NCBI GenBank assembly: GCA_030765055.1
Contig: CM060954.1
Coordinates: 112,332,107 to 112,396,106, forward strand
Direction of reading: 5' to 3'
Source of the DNA: Mantis religiosa
Taxonomy: Eukaryota; Arthropoda; Insecta; Mantodea; Mantidae
Length of the DNA: 64,000 nt
Below the pieces are notes generated by a model, which searched no databases, was not told where the DNA came from, and saw only the letters and a list, made by a program, of their open reading frames with translations. The first letter of the stretch is position 1. The number at the start of each line of letters is the position of its first letter. Positions 12,542 through 24,379 of the stretch are shown here, piece by piece. The position numbers and the translations under genes were made by a program.

Positions 12542-12794
12542 TAGTAGTGCAATCGTATTTGAAAATTCAACCCATAACAAAAAATATCTCGGAAATAGCG
12601 CCACAAAACAATATTGTTTGATATAAATTGTACGCGTTAGCGATAACAACATTTTTGTGAAAACAGATTCTTTCTACCTCTGTCGTTTACCAAATATACA
12701 AAAGTTATTCAGAATAAGTAATACTTTCTGAGCGATATATAGAAAATTAAAAATATACCTATATATTTTGCCATGAAAATAGCTTAACAAAGCG

Positions 12795-12880
12795 GTGTCT
12801 GGACAGGTTTCCTCCGGTTTCTCCGGTTCCCCCGCCTTTCATTCCACGAGCTACTCCATAATCACCTTTCCTTTTTCCAT
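12795..12880 (+). repeat. SINE S3-like 3' fragment without its tRNA head
   Basis: GGTTTCCTCCGG, then GGTTCCCCCGCC, CATTCCACGAGC and TACTCCAT run in the same order as the S3 body at 16750-16810. No A or B box is nearby. Confidence 0.5.
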
Positions 12881-12959
12881 TGCATCAACATTTCATATTA
12901 TCCATTTCAGCAGGTATTGGGCTGGATATTCGTTCCTCTGCTCCTTGGCAGGGCTATGA

Positions 12960-13340
12960 TTCCAGGCACTCACTTGTGAGTACAGGGAGATAAGGTAGAT
13001 TCTTCACTGCCCCAAGTGGGGCATCTGCGGGAGACAGGATGAGGCGAAAGGGCATAGAGGGCTGATAGCCCAGAGAGTCACCCAGTTGGAAATCCACCGG
13101 CCGATAGTGTTGACCCGGAGACCGTCCTACCGCAGGAGGAAGTGTTTAATAGAAGCATATCATCGTGCCATGCAGCGGCAAGACTTCCACCGAACTTTCT
13201 ACCCTAATAGAGGCCACCAGATGTGAAATGATATTGGAGAGGAAATGGAGGGACAGGGAATTCGAGGGAAGTAATTAACCTATCGAACATTCGTCTGCCG
13301 TCCTAGTAACCCCCCACCAAAAAAGAAACCCATGGATCAG
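12960..13340 (+). repeat. Interspersed repeat R4, plus-strand copy
   Basis: The order is a GGATGAGGCGAAAGG block, an ACCGTCCTACCGCAGGAGGA block, CATATCATCGTGCCATGCAG, a GATGTGAAATGAT block, GGAGGGACAG and CATTCGTCTGCCG. It matches 4950-5390 in reverse and the first half of 62930-63110. It sits just downstream of the S3-like fragment at 12795, which may be chance or part of a larger composite. Confidence 0.6.
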
Positions 13341-13684
13341 AATGTGGGCTACAGACGAAACCGCCTGCGCGATCCCGCTCGGTACAGGGAGCGTAAATCT
13401 TCCATACAGTGATGGTAAAAAGGAAATGGAAAAAATTAGAACATGGCTTAAAAATAATATTTTAATTAAAATCATTGTGTCCATTTTTGAGAAAAACAAA
13501 ATTACAATTTTTTTCTATGTAAGGAGATCTATGGGATCGAAGATTTTCCTCAAAATATTGTTAGCGTATTCTTGGAAGATACTGGATTTAAATAACGGTA
13601 ATATTTCTGCATTAAGGAAGTTTCAAAATTTGAATCTCGGTAACGAACTTTTGGGTGGAATGCAATACTTGCTCTACTTACTAA

Positions 13685-14290
13685 TAGGTAACCGAGCGAA
13701 ATGACTCAAACGGTAGCATTTGTGGTGGTCGGTATTCGTAACGTCGTGGATCTGATTGCCATAGCCGATAATCTTGACCTATGGTTCTTTTAGGGGCTTC
13801 CCGGAGTCATTAGGGAACTTAATCCTCAGAATTTCCTCTACTTCTTGTTCATATTCTATTTTCACTTCATTCTTCATCCATTAGTTCCTTCAGGGTTGAC
13901 CCACATATAGCTTGGGTGCTATATGGCAAGGAATAAGATGCTCTCTCTAACATTCCCCGGCGGTGCGCTCTCGGAATTCTGAGTCTCCCAGGAGGATCTG
14001 TGCCCTTCCAAAGGAGCAAGGTGTCGCTTTTACTTGATGCCACCAGGAAGCTTCAACCTGCAACTGAGCTTCTGCTATGTCTGGGATCCTGCATCTCGGG
14101 AGCCCTCACCTCTCGGCCATCCCCTAGTGGGGTTCAAGTATTGAGGGCCGAGATGTAGAAATTCCTCTTAGCTTCTACTCTGTCAAGGCTCCTGCATCTC
14201 GGGAGCCCTCATCTTACCCCTCCCACTTGGGCAACCCCTGGTGCAGTACATGTATAGAGCGCCGAGGGGTAGAAGTCCCCGTCGTTGGTA
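13685..14290. repeat. GC-richer block with two 103-bp tandem units
   Basis: Units begin near 14068 and 14171 and share GCTTCT, CCTGCATCTCGGGAGCCCTC and CCCC(T)AGTGG/CCCCTGGTG blocks. In the first unit CATCTCGGGAGCCCTCA can pair with TGAGGGCCGAGATG, so a strong hairpin is possible. The stretch before it (13760-13950) shares only loose similarity with the other repeats. No gene is visible. Confidence 0.5.
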
Positions 14291-15803
14291 CCTTAACTTA
14301 ACCTACTAATAAGCAAGTAGTCGCAAAAGTAATAAGTTGGTAAATTATAATAAGTTCACACAATTTATAGTTTACTTGTAATTTACAGCCCGTCAATCCT
14401 GGAAAGATTTGTTCACAACAGTTATTTAAATCCGCTTTCCCTGAGTTACTGTGATGACATACCATCTTGCATATTTCTAGGATTATATAGTATGTGTCTA
14501 TATTTAACACTGGTAATGATGTGCACCAAGACCTTGTATGCTACTTTCTACCGCATTCCATTCCTTATCCTCGGTATTGCATTCTACAAGTATTTATTCT
14601 TATTCCTTACACTACCCTACTCCCACCTGTAATCGCTGGAAAGTTCTTAAGCTGTCCTTTATTTGTTTCCACTTGGGTCTGTCAGGCCCGAAGTTTCACT
14701 TTTATACCACCCAAGTAGTTTATCTTAATTTAGGCGGCGCACGTAACGTTCTAACTTGAGAAATCCTCTGTGTTGATATGGGTGGATTTTCGGTCCATTC
14801 TCATTACCTTTTTGGGGGGGAAATTATAAACTTATGTGATCATTTGTCTAGCACCGAGTCACATCACTTTTACTTTCACTATCTATAGGTACTGTAAATT
14901 CGATACCGAGAGTTCATCATAAATAAACGAGTTCATAAGATCTTTTTAAAAAGAAATCCCATGTTTGTGTTTGAAACAGCGCAGCTCAAAAACAAAGACT
15001 CTGATTTATGCCATACTATTTAAGGGAAGCGAGAAGTGTGGAGCTTAGTCAAGTATAAAATGGACGAAATAATTCTCTATCTCTCAACTATTACTAAGTG
15101 AACTTCTTTGAAAAAATCAGGTAATTATATCAGGCTATGGGAATATCTGTGACAAACTTCGTTATCCTAGCTTTCATACTTTCAGTTTAAACATTGTTTA
15201 ATAAGTAAACAGAAGAAAATATTTTGTAAAAAAATTGCTGCTCTAAAATGTGAATGGCTATGAACAGCACAGGACTCAAATTTTTTTAATCTTGAACCGC
15301 ATATGTCTGTGATGATATTGACCTAGAATTATATAAGCGTCTAAAATGGTTTTTCTAGAATAAATTATTCACTATGAAGAAAAATAAAAATGTACAATTT
15401 ACACACTTTTTATTCAAATGGAAAGTTATTGCATCATAATTCTAAGTAAATATCCGTAATTCTATATCAGAAATAACTGTAAAGTATTTCAAAGCTCTAG
15501 TCCTGATAGTTACTAAGAAAAATGGCGACATATATGAAAAAACGTTTCTGAGAAAAAGCTCTTGAAACATGCTCAGTTAGCTTTTAAATGTAATGCACCC
15601 ATATCTTTAATGCGTATTTAAATAAATAAGCATTGCATATGAAACCACAAAGGCATATGTATTCTTGTTCAGAACATATCATGGAACTTAACTGTAATGA
15701 AAATGAAGAATAAATTTTTTGACCATTTCATATTTCCCGATTTCCGTTGAATATATACTTAAGGTGTGACACCAAGATTTTAAAAAAATCCCAAAATAAA
15801 CTG
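14291..15803. other. No recognisable gene
   Basis: Frames of 70-74 codons at 14298-14759 overlap on both strands and look random. The remaining sequence is AT-rich without clear repeats. Confidence 0.5.
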
Positions 15804-17275
15804 CGAAGGCTGTTCAATAAAGAATGATCACCATTTTTTTGACAACGTACCTTTACTCATCCTCATAATTTTGATGTTATTTCTCAAAATAGTCTCCCCT
15901 GAATGCGATTCACTTGTCCCAGAGCTACTGCCAGTCTTCAAAGACATGCTAGAAACCATTTTATGACAGATCCTTCAAAATCTGCTCCCCAGCCTTCACC
16001 ACTGCTGATGATGGATAATGCCTTCCACGAAGGCGTTTCTTCAAGTTAGGGAATAGTAAAGAGTCACATGGGGCTAAATATGGACTATAGGGAGGACATG
16101 GACTATAGGGTGAGGAATGCACTTCTTGTTGATTTTTGCAAGATATGGCAACAGCAAAATGCGGCTGCGCAGTATCGTGGTGCAGCATCCAGCCTGCTTC
16201 TCGAAAATATGGTGAGCATAACTTTCCCAGCAGAAGCAACCACTTTTGGTTTTGGGGGTTGGTGATGAAGGAGATTTCCAAACTGAGCTTTGCCGTTTGC
16301 TCTCAGGATCAAAATGATCTAGCCAAGTTTCAACAGCAGTGATTACGTTTGAAAGAAACTCCGGATCTTCCTCTAACACCAACTTTAACTGCAGGCAGAC
16401 CTGCATGCGAATATCCTTTTGTTCGAGAATCAACAGTCTTGGAACCCTTGCGCACAAACACGTCTCATGTGTAATGTTTTTGTCACCAACGTAAGCGTGG
16501 CACCCAACGAAATGTTTAGTATTTCAGAAAGTGATCTTAAGGTAATTCGTTGATCCTCTATCACAATGGCAGCAGCAGTGCTGTTTTCTTCCGTAAGAGC
16601 AGTAACTGGAGCACCGGATCCAACTTCCTTTGAAGGCCACGCCGTGGTTCAGTGGTTAAACAGCTTGGCTCTCACCAAGGCGGCCCGGGTTCGATCCCAG
16701 GCGACCGCAAAGTGAGATTTGTGGTGGACAACACGGCGTTGGGGCGGGTTTTCTCCGGGACCTTCGGTTTCCCCCGCCATCTCATTCCACCGGTGCTCCA
16801 TCTTCATCTCATGCATCACCAGTGTCACCGCCTGCGGTGCCGTATGTAGTAAAAGCGGGCGTTAAACACTACACACACACACACACACACACACTCACAC
16901 ACACACATTCCTTTGAAATTGTCTCCCCTCTTTAAACATTTTAAACCACATTCGAGCTGTGCTGTAGGGAATAACAGACTCTACAGATGCCTCCTGCAAC
17001 ATTGTATAGGCCTCAACTGAAGATTTGTTGAGACGAAAGCAGAATTTCAAAGCCGCATATTGTTCCTCGTTTGTTACCTCCATTGCAGCGGTAGGCGATA
17101 CTGAACATGTCTGAACTTACCTGGCTCTCACAGGCCGGAACCAGGAGTACTAACAATGAAGCTACTACGGCATGTTTGTTTCACATTAAGCTAACAGAAT
17201 ATAATAAGACTGAATTTTAGCGCGAAAAACACTGACCATAAAAACTTATGATCATTCTTTATTGAACAGCCCTCG
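15804..17275 (-). mobile_element. Mariner A copy 2, longest N-terminal region, holding a SINE
   Basis: The ends are CGAAGGCTGTTCAATAAAGA on the left and an inverted GAACAGCCCTCG on the right, with TA following at 17276. Coding is on the minus strand. This copy alone keeps the N-terminal helix-turn-helix region (MEVTNEEQYAALKF at 17083 downward, then a LQEASVESV segment). It also shows the D-containing and HHD catalytic parts and PPYSPYLAPCD. Two defects stand out: a SINE insertion at 16635-16907 and a deletion of about 130 bp before the HHD motif, with frameshifts around 16100-16460. Removing the SINE leaves about 1.19 kb; adding back the deletion gives about 1.3 kb, the usual mariner size. 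Confidence 0.9.
16635..16907 (+). mobile_element. tRNA-SINE family S3 nested in mariner, 10-bp TSD
   Basis: TTCCTTTGAA occurs at 16625-16634 and again at 16908-16917. Between them lies GGCCACGCCGTGG followed by a TGGTTCAGTGGTTAAACAGC A-box region, a GGGTTCGATCCC B box, a GGTTTTCTCCGGG module, CCCCCGCCATCTCATTCC and a GCGGGCGTTAAACAC end running into a CA-rich tail. The 65-codon frame over it is a shadow. Mariner sequence resumes on both sides, so the SINE is younger than the mariner copy. Confidence 0.92.
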
Positions 17276-17814
17276 TATATTTACGTGATAACATTTTCGA
17301 AATTTATGTTCTCAAAAATGGCTGTAATTATGTTATTAAAATAACAGATGTAAGATAAGCACATGGGAAATATAATATATATAATAAATTTCCTGCTAAT
17401 TTCTTAAGAAGTTTCTTCATTTGAATGCCTTTCTTATAACTGGTAAAATATTGAGGAAATCTTGCTGCACAAAAATATAGAGCACCTTTAAACGTCGTAC
17501 TTTTTGTCTCGGTAACTACTTTCGAAATATTATTTGTTGTTTGTTTAAAATGTACAATACTTATACTGTTTTAAAGCATTCAGTCGCTATTCGGTTTTTT
17601 CTTCTTCTATTATTCAAGAATACTTTCTAGAATATAAGAGTAAAGACAGCCATGTGAGCGCAAAACACCAGTCTTTTAAAACGTGAAGTGGAGCAACTCA
17701 GTGTTGAAACAGCATTTCACCTTTTTCAAATTCTACTCCTCCAAAGTGTGGTTCAAGGGGCTGTGGAAAATCATGAAGTTCTAAAGCTTAAACACAAGAA
17801 TTGATACCTGAGAT

Positions 17815-17955
17815 GTAATGTCTACCCACCCCAAGAGGGCAAGCGGAGCACAGAGAGGTAGAGGGGTTCGAACTGTTTATCTGCTCTGGTAAAGGGTCTG
17901 TTTACTACGAAGAGTGAATGAGTGTGCATATGAATCACTCGTGCTGCAAGATCTA
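17815..17955 (-). repeat. tRNA-related repeat S6, minus-strand fragment
   Basis: The order TCTACCCACC, GAGGGCAAG, TTATCTGCTCTG, TCTGTTTACTACGAA, TGAGTG and GCATATGA matches the reverse of 50990-51130. Confidence 0.6.
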
Positions 17956-18263
17956 TTATGTTTTTCAAATAGGAAGGTGTTTGTCCTTGAGCGCTACTAG
18001 GTGAGCAACCAATCGGAGTCCTGCGGTGTTGTCTTATTGCATTTCCGCTAAGTGCTGTGTGAGGAGTGCCAAACTAATCAATCTGTATGAAATACTATTC
18101 GCGCTAATACAAAAATTCAGATTTTGCCGAAACTGATACATGTGGAAGGTAGAGAGTAATGTATCTAACATAACCAGGAAACCCCCATATTATTAGCTAA
18201 TACAAATAAATAAACCACTGTTACCTGTATTATAACAATAAATCGCGACGTAAGCACTGTATG

Positions 18264-18740
18264 AATTTGGCATGTATGCGTGTACGTATATTTGTAATTA
18301 CTCAGAACTGAAACGTAAATATTTTACATGACCTGAAATAAATAAAATGTGTGGTGTTTAACGCCCGCTTTTACTACATACGGCACCGCAGGCGATGACA
18401 CTGATGATACATGAGATGAAGATGGAGCACTGGTGGATTGAGATGGCGGAGGAAACCGGAGATCCCGGAGAAAACCCGCCCCAGCGCCGTGTTGTCCACC
18501 ACAAATCTCACTTTGCGGTCGCCTGGGATCGAACCCGGGCCGCCTTGGTGAGAGCCAAGCGGTCTAACCGCTGAGCCACGGCGCAGCCTGACATGACGTG
18601 ATAAAAGAATTACTTTGAATAAGCCAATTCGAGCGAAAGGAAACAATAAATTTCCTGCTGCCCTGGCAGAACGTGTCTGGTCACATCATATCTTTCTTTG
18701 TGAATGGTTCGTAATTTCTATTTACTCTAGAGAGTTCAAA
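18264..18740. repeat. First unit of a 215-bp tandem duplication, split by a SINE
   Basis: 18264-18332 joined to 18598-18740 aligns with 18741-18960. Shared blocks include TAATTACTCAGAACTGAAA, GTGATAAAAGAATTACT, GAATAA(G/A)CCAA, TTTCCTG and TTTACTCT(A/G)GAGAG. The second unit has no SINE. Confidence 0.75.
18333..18590 (-). mobile_element. tRNA-SINE family S3, minus-strand copy
   Basis: ACATGAC flanks the element (18326-18332 and 18591-18597). The minus strand shows GGCTGCGCCGTGGCTCAGCG, a B box in GGGTTCGATCCC, the GGTTTTCTCCGGG module, a GCGGGCGTTAAACACC end and an A/T tail in place of the CA tail of the 16635 copy. Confidence 0.85.
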
Positions 18741-18960
18741 GTGGTTGGTGTGTATGTATGTACATATACCTTTAATTACTCAGAACTGAAATTTAAACTG
18801 CTGACAAGACGTGATAAAAGAATTACTGTGAATAAACCAAGGCGTTAAATTCGAGAAAGAGCAAACACTTGATTTCCTGTTAGCCTGTGGAATGCTGTAT
18901 GCGTATGTTTATGAATGAATGCTGGATAAGAAGTGTTTATTTACTCTGGAGAGCTCAGAT
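18741..18960. repeat. Second unit of the 215-bp tandem duplication
   Basis: It matches the flanks of the SINE at 18333-18590 and reads through the insertion point as GACAAGACGTGATAAAAG. Confidence 0.75.
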
Positions 18961-19014
18961 CAATATCATTCAGTTGTTCTTTACACAACAGTAGAGTAAG
19001 AGTTAAATAGTGCA

Positions 19015-19437
19015 ATGGCTTCTTGCGGTGAATTTAGAGGCGAGTCAAAATGGCAATTATTGCGAAGTCAGACTCGAAGTTTTGTTTTAAAGGTGTACAC
19101 GTTCTTAAAAAAAAATTGGACTATGCGGAATATAGAAATCAGCTCGATTTCAAAAATGCTCAATGGCTTACTGCTGAAGCGTGTTGTGTATGAATATTTC
19201 AATACTTTTTCATTATTCAGAATATGGAAATTCTGCATTCTGAATTCAGCATTCAGATATGGAAATAATTTCAATCCAACCTCTAGCGTTCCACTTTCAA
19301 GCCTCCTGTTCTTACAACAAAATGTTTGGGTAGAACTAACTCTGAAAACGTTTATTACGAGTAACATGCTACAGGAAAAGCTTTTTCTAAAGTATATTGT
19401 AGAATTTATTAAAAATAAACTATACTTAATGGCTTGA
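19015..19437 (+). CDS. 140-codon reading frame of unknown function
   Basis: The start is the ATG at 19015, preceded by an AT-rich region with no clear promoter. The first 35 residues include MASCGEFRGESKWQLLRSQT and RSFVLKVYTFLKK, which faintly resemble the N-terminal helices of transposase-associated proteins common in blattodean genomes. The rest (Phe- and Leu-rich) has no recognisable domain. An antisense frame of 129 codons overlaps it almost fully, which weakens the coding case. I cannot assign a function. It could be the decayed 5' part of a DNA transposon gene or chance. Confidence 0.2.
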   Translation: MASCGEFRGESKWQLLRSQTRSFVLKVYTFLKKNWTMRNIEISSISKMLNGLLLKRVVYEYFNTFSLFRIWKFCILNSAFRYGNNFNPTSSVPLSSLLFLQQNVWVELTLKTFITSNMLQEKLFLKYIVEFIKNKLYLMA

Positions 19438-21217
19438 GGAAGATGTGCATGTAACACTTAGATTTTTAAATCCAATTAATGGACAGATTAATTTTGGACT
19501 TTTGGGTAAGGTAAGCACCTGAAAATGTAAGAAGGGAAACAATTACCTACAGATGCACTTACATACCTTTTTGAAGTTTTAGTGTCCTATTTCATAGTCA
19601 CAAGTAACAACTTTTAACAACAAAGCTGCATCTTGGATAGGACCGTCTCTTTCATGTGGTGCGATGGGTGTAGTATATACTGCAGGCGCTTATAACTGCT
19701 ATTTCACATATGCCTTCCAGTTGCTTTGAAGGCATACGGATAGAAGACAGGAAGCTTTTGGAAAATGTGGAATAATTTGAGCTATATCAGCAATTGGTTT
19801 TTAGGATTTGTTGTATGAACTCATCGTATATTTACGGTTGGAATAGATTTTGGTACACGTGATAGTAAAAATCATCAAAGAGCCATTAGTAAATAAATAA
19901 ACGAAGCTGCACAGTAAGCTATGTAGAGTTTAATGTTCGTTTATTGTATTATGTTTCTGAATTTTTGTACTACAGTTACATCATTATATACACAAGTTCT
20001 AGTGTATTGCATTTGCATTATTTTTTCTGTTCACCCATCTACTAGCTGTTCCTCTAATGACTTAAATGTTCCTTCCTCCATCTAATTCGTGTTATTTCAG
20101 AAAACGTCATTACTAAATTTCATATCTCGTTATAGGAATAAGAAAAATTCATAAAAATACATAAAAATAAATCAATAATTAAATATTTTGCAAGCCACTC
20201 TCTACGTGGTGGCTTTGAAATTCTATTCTCTTTACATAAACACACAAAAAGTTTGAGGAAAGCAAAGAATGTCCATATGCGATTGAGAGAATCATGGAGT
20301 ATATTAAAATTAAAAAAAAGAATAAGAACATCTCGGAAATCTTTGAGGTTACGAATACTTTTATTTGATATGAACTATGTGCTTTAACACATGCAGAACT
20401 TTAATACAATTTTTTTCACATATTGACACACGTACACATTTGTAGATGTTATTTTCTATACATTCATACAATTTACAGTGTAATCTCGATATCAAATTTT
20501 CGTACTGGAATGCATGCAGTGTTCGCCCTACTTACTTTAATTACTCAGTAAAGACGGTAAAAGAAACAGGTACATTTTGAAATCAGTTCAGACTGTATAA
20601 TATTTACTTCTCTCTACCAGATCAAAATTTCAGTCATTTACATGAAGGATTTCAAAGATTTGTCTACTTGATATGAGTTCTTCCATTTCTAACTTTATTA
20701 GACCTCCTTAAGATTTCCTTTAATCATCCATAAAATTGTACATCAGCTAATGATACAGATAAGTATAGTCTTTCTGAGTCTATGTAGTGGAATCTTTTAA
20801 AGGAATTAGAATCAGAAATCAACTAATTCTTGGTGTGGAGATTACAAGTAAGCAACTATATGCTCTTCTGGAGTCAACCTACGTTATCGATTTCCAATAT
20901 TACAAGCTATTGATAAATAGTTTCAAGTTTTTAAGCACTTCTTAGATGTATGAAAATGGATCACGTGGTTTTAAAATGATTCATGAAAATCAGGAAATCA
21001 TATTAACCCCATATTTTGGCTTCTAAAATCGATTTCAAGTTTATAAAATTTAAAAGGGCATAACTGTCTACGACATATTTGCAATATATAGTTTTAGTAT
21101 CTCTTCACTAATTTTGAATTCAGAAACTTTTCAACTACATATAGCAATGGAAAAGAAGGCTGATCTTCACAGTCGCGAAAGTTTAACGCTTTCGATGTAT
21201 GGGCTTCCACCAGCGAG
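19438..21217. other. No recognisable gene
   Basis: AT-rich sequence with no frame above 60 codons. A TTTGAAATTCTATTCTCTTT block near 20214 resembles the R5 edge. Confidence 0.5.
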
Positions 21218-21383
21218 CGTAAGCCTGCGTGCCTGAGGTGTGCTGAGCCTCATATGTTGAAGGACTGTCCTAAACCCCTAGAGGAGCGCCAGTGTGCGAA
21301 TTGCAAAGAGCAGCACGCTGCTGTGTACATTAATTACCACGTGTTTGGGACACGGTCAAACAACAAACTTAATGTTATATGAA
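21218..21383 (+). pseudogene. Jockey-type gag (ORF1) zinc-knuckle fragment
   Basis: In one plus-strand frame the translation reads CLRCAEPHMLKDCPKP and then CANCKEQHAAVY, followed by INYHVF. The first is a C-x2-C-x3-H-x4-C knuckle. The second has C-x2-C-x3-H and lacks the last Cys, where the family normally has a Gly-Cys-Pro segment. Paired knuckles in this order mark ORF1 of Jockey-like non-LTR retrotransposons, which binds the element RNA. No reverse transcriptase follows within several kilobases, so this is an orphan piece. It has no start codon in frame nearby and loses the family pattern after about 50 residues. Confidence 0.6.
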
Positions 21384-24377
21384 TACCGTGTAAATAATTC
21401 ATTGTTACTCAGATGTTTAAAAATATTTTTGTTTATATAAGTAAATGTGCTTAAAATTATAACCATTAGTAGGAAGAGGAGGACCGGCGCTATATTGGGA
21501 AGAATGCATCAATAAAGCAATGGAATATAAATGAAAGAAGCTTGTGAAGGTAACAAGGGAAAACGCAGAAAAAAGAATAATATAAGATGTTCATACGAAT
21601 GCTATTGAAGCAATTTATATTGCTTATGTATTAAATATTACTCTTCGTATTGTATTTAGAGTAAATACGACAAAAATGAATTTGCTCAGGATAGGCGCCA
21701 GAAAAACGTATCAAGGGCATCTCGGTGCCCGTGGGCGCCGCATAGGACGTGACTAGGAGTACCAAATGGTTGACTCGCATAGCATAAAAGTTCGTTATGT
21801 CTGAATGTGAAAGGAAGAAGGGAAAGTTCGAGTTTGTCTATAATAAACATGGGTTCTAACAATAGCTCTCGTGTTCCTTCTTGTGTAAATGTGCGCCAGC
21901 ATTAAACATTCTGCTTATGAATGCGGTTATGATTCTTCAGTCAACAATGTTAGAATAACGTAATATTTCATAAGAGACCTTGAGAGGTCAAGGGCTGCAC
22001 TAATGCCTTTTCTGCGCCACTTAGCACCATCTGTTAGCGGCAGTGACCTATGGCAGGCGCGCACCTGATATTATGAGGTAACATTGCTTTACTTTTTCTG
22101 CCACAACTGCCCTAATTCACTTATCTGAACGAAACACATGCATAAGACGTAATCTGATCGACATTCCGACGCCGTGTGACTAGTCTGAATAATCTCAAGG
22201 GAGGTTAAGAAATGAAATCGTGAAAAGCGCCGCTTGCCAAAAGATGTCGTGAGAGATATTCCTAATCGGAATAACTTGTAAATACTTTCACTTTTTCTTT
22301 CGGAAACACTCTGATTGGTGCCAACATCTTGGTCCTTCAGCTGTCCCATTAACCGATTTTCCAGTAGAGGGGGAGTGGCAAGTAAACATGTTAACGATAC
22401 AATGGAATAAACCATTTAAGCCCTAGTACATTTACTGATTTGGGGCAGTCTTCTTCTCCTTCTTTTACATTACAAAATATAGGCTTTTTGATGTTCCATC
22501 CTCAAAACCTTCTAAACTTAACTTCCTGGTCTTCTCACAGATTTTCCTCTATTTGCCTTTCATTATCTGGTTTGTTATTGTTACCGTGTCCATTTTTTAA
22601 AATTCTCTTTCCATTTTCACCTGTAATTTATCATTTAATTCTTGCCGTATATCTTAATTAAGTGATCAATTATACTGCACTTTTGACATCTAAAGATGAC
22701 ATTTCTATGTCTTGAAGTTTTTATCTAATTTTTAAAAATAATAAATGTTTTGCACATATGCTGATATTTATTAAGCATTGAGTATTTATTTAACGTTTAT
22801 TGTACCAGTACAAGACGTTTTCTACATGATAAGAAAAATCAATTTGGAAAACATAAAAATACAACATATTATATGATTACTAATACACAAAATGGACACT
22901 ATACTGGTTGTTTTTGTAAAAAATTATCCTTAGTGATCCAATTAATTATGTCACACCTTGAGCAATTTAAAAGTGTAGCAAGAACCATGTTACACTTCTT
23001 AAGTTTATTCTCTCGGAGTTTCTCCGAAAATTTGAACAAATTACAAACTACATTGCGTGGAAGATTTTAATGAGGTATAGTACGAGAAAAATCAAATTCG
23101 AATGAAAGACATTGGGAGTAAATACAACTCATTGTCTTGAACACATAATCACGTGTTGAATTTTTTGAGACTGTGAGAGCAAATATTTTAGAAGCATTTG
23201 AAGCAATATATTTTGGTCATAAAGATAGATTTTGTAATCTTTTGAGAATTTTGACAAAAATTAAGTATTAAGACTCATTTCTAATGCCCAAGGGAGACAG
23301 TTTAAACTTTGCAAATTGCGGCACTTGTTTAGGATATCTTGTTTCGTGTTTAATTTAAACTTAATTGTTCAATAACTTAAGAAGAAACATCTTGCAAAAA
23401 TGCGCGAAAATTCTCTTCTTTCTATTAAAGTTTTTAAGCAACAGGCGGAGTTTATTAAAATACGTAATAATTGAGTCACTCATTTGCAAAGCCGTTAAGA
23501 CCACACGAAATGAGATAATTATTTTGAATTAATGCTTTTCAATAATAATTATTTACTATTTGAATCAGGCACTGATTGTTCAAAGGTTTTTGATTATTAT
23601 TAGTAATAGTAATTCGGAAGAAGTTCCAAAAATCTCTGCACTTAATTCTTATAATTAAATAAATTCCAAATGTTATCATTTTTATAAATTTTATATTTTA
23701 AATTAAAATTAAATTTTGTAAACATTTTGATCTATTTTAAATATTTTTTTGAACGATCATAGGTCTTTGTTCCAAGGGGATACCTGAGGCTAATGTGGTT
23801 GTCAAAATAAAAACAAAATAAAAAGCGGGTCGCTCTATACTGGTTATTCCCCCACGAGGGTGAAAAGAGAAGATTACTGAGAAGAGACTGATTAATTGAC
23901 ACTTTATCAAATGCATGGCCAAGTATTGCGAAATTCAAAGCAAGAGCTGCGAACATCTCAAAAATGAGTAGCACCAAAAATGCATAACATATTTGCAGTA
24001 TACGTTTAGTTATTGCTATTTCGAGTTTTAGTATATAAAATTACACAAAATTTAACCAGAATGAACAGAACTCCAGTATATTATTAGATAATTAAAAATA
24101 GAGCTTTTTGTTTTTCTGTCAGTAGCACAAATTTAAGGCATTTTCACCAAATTATTGAACATATTTTTTGAAAAAAAAAAGAAGGAAAATTGTTTTGTAT
24201 GTAAAAGGTGATATTATAAGGTGAAAATCTTACGAGGTCTGGTATTTGTATAATCCTCCGATGTATTTCGTATGTTAAGTAGTAATTTTAATTGAAATTC
24301 TGGAAGTGATTCTAGTAGTAGTTGTAGTAGTGATGGTTGTTATATTAACGGAGTAGAGTGTTTGTAATGCTGATATA
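21384..24377. other. No recognisable gene
   Basis: It holds a 108-codon minus-strand frame at 22089-22415 with no known motif and an 81-codon minus frame at 23732-23977. A T-rich run at 22440-22640 gives a spurious plus frame. I see no TIRs, tRNA boxes or microsatellites of note. Confidence 0.45.
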
Positions 24378-24379
24378 TA

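Noticed and set aside
22089..22415. 108-codon minus-strand frame
   Set aside because: No recognisable domain, no repeat match and no supporting promoter or splice signals.
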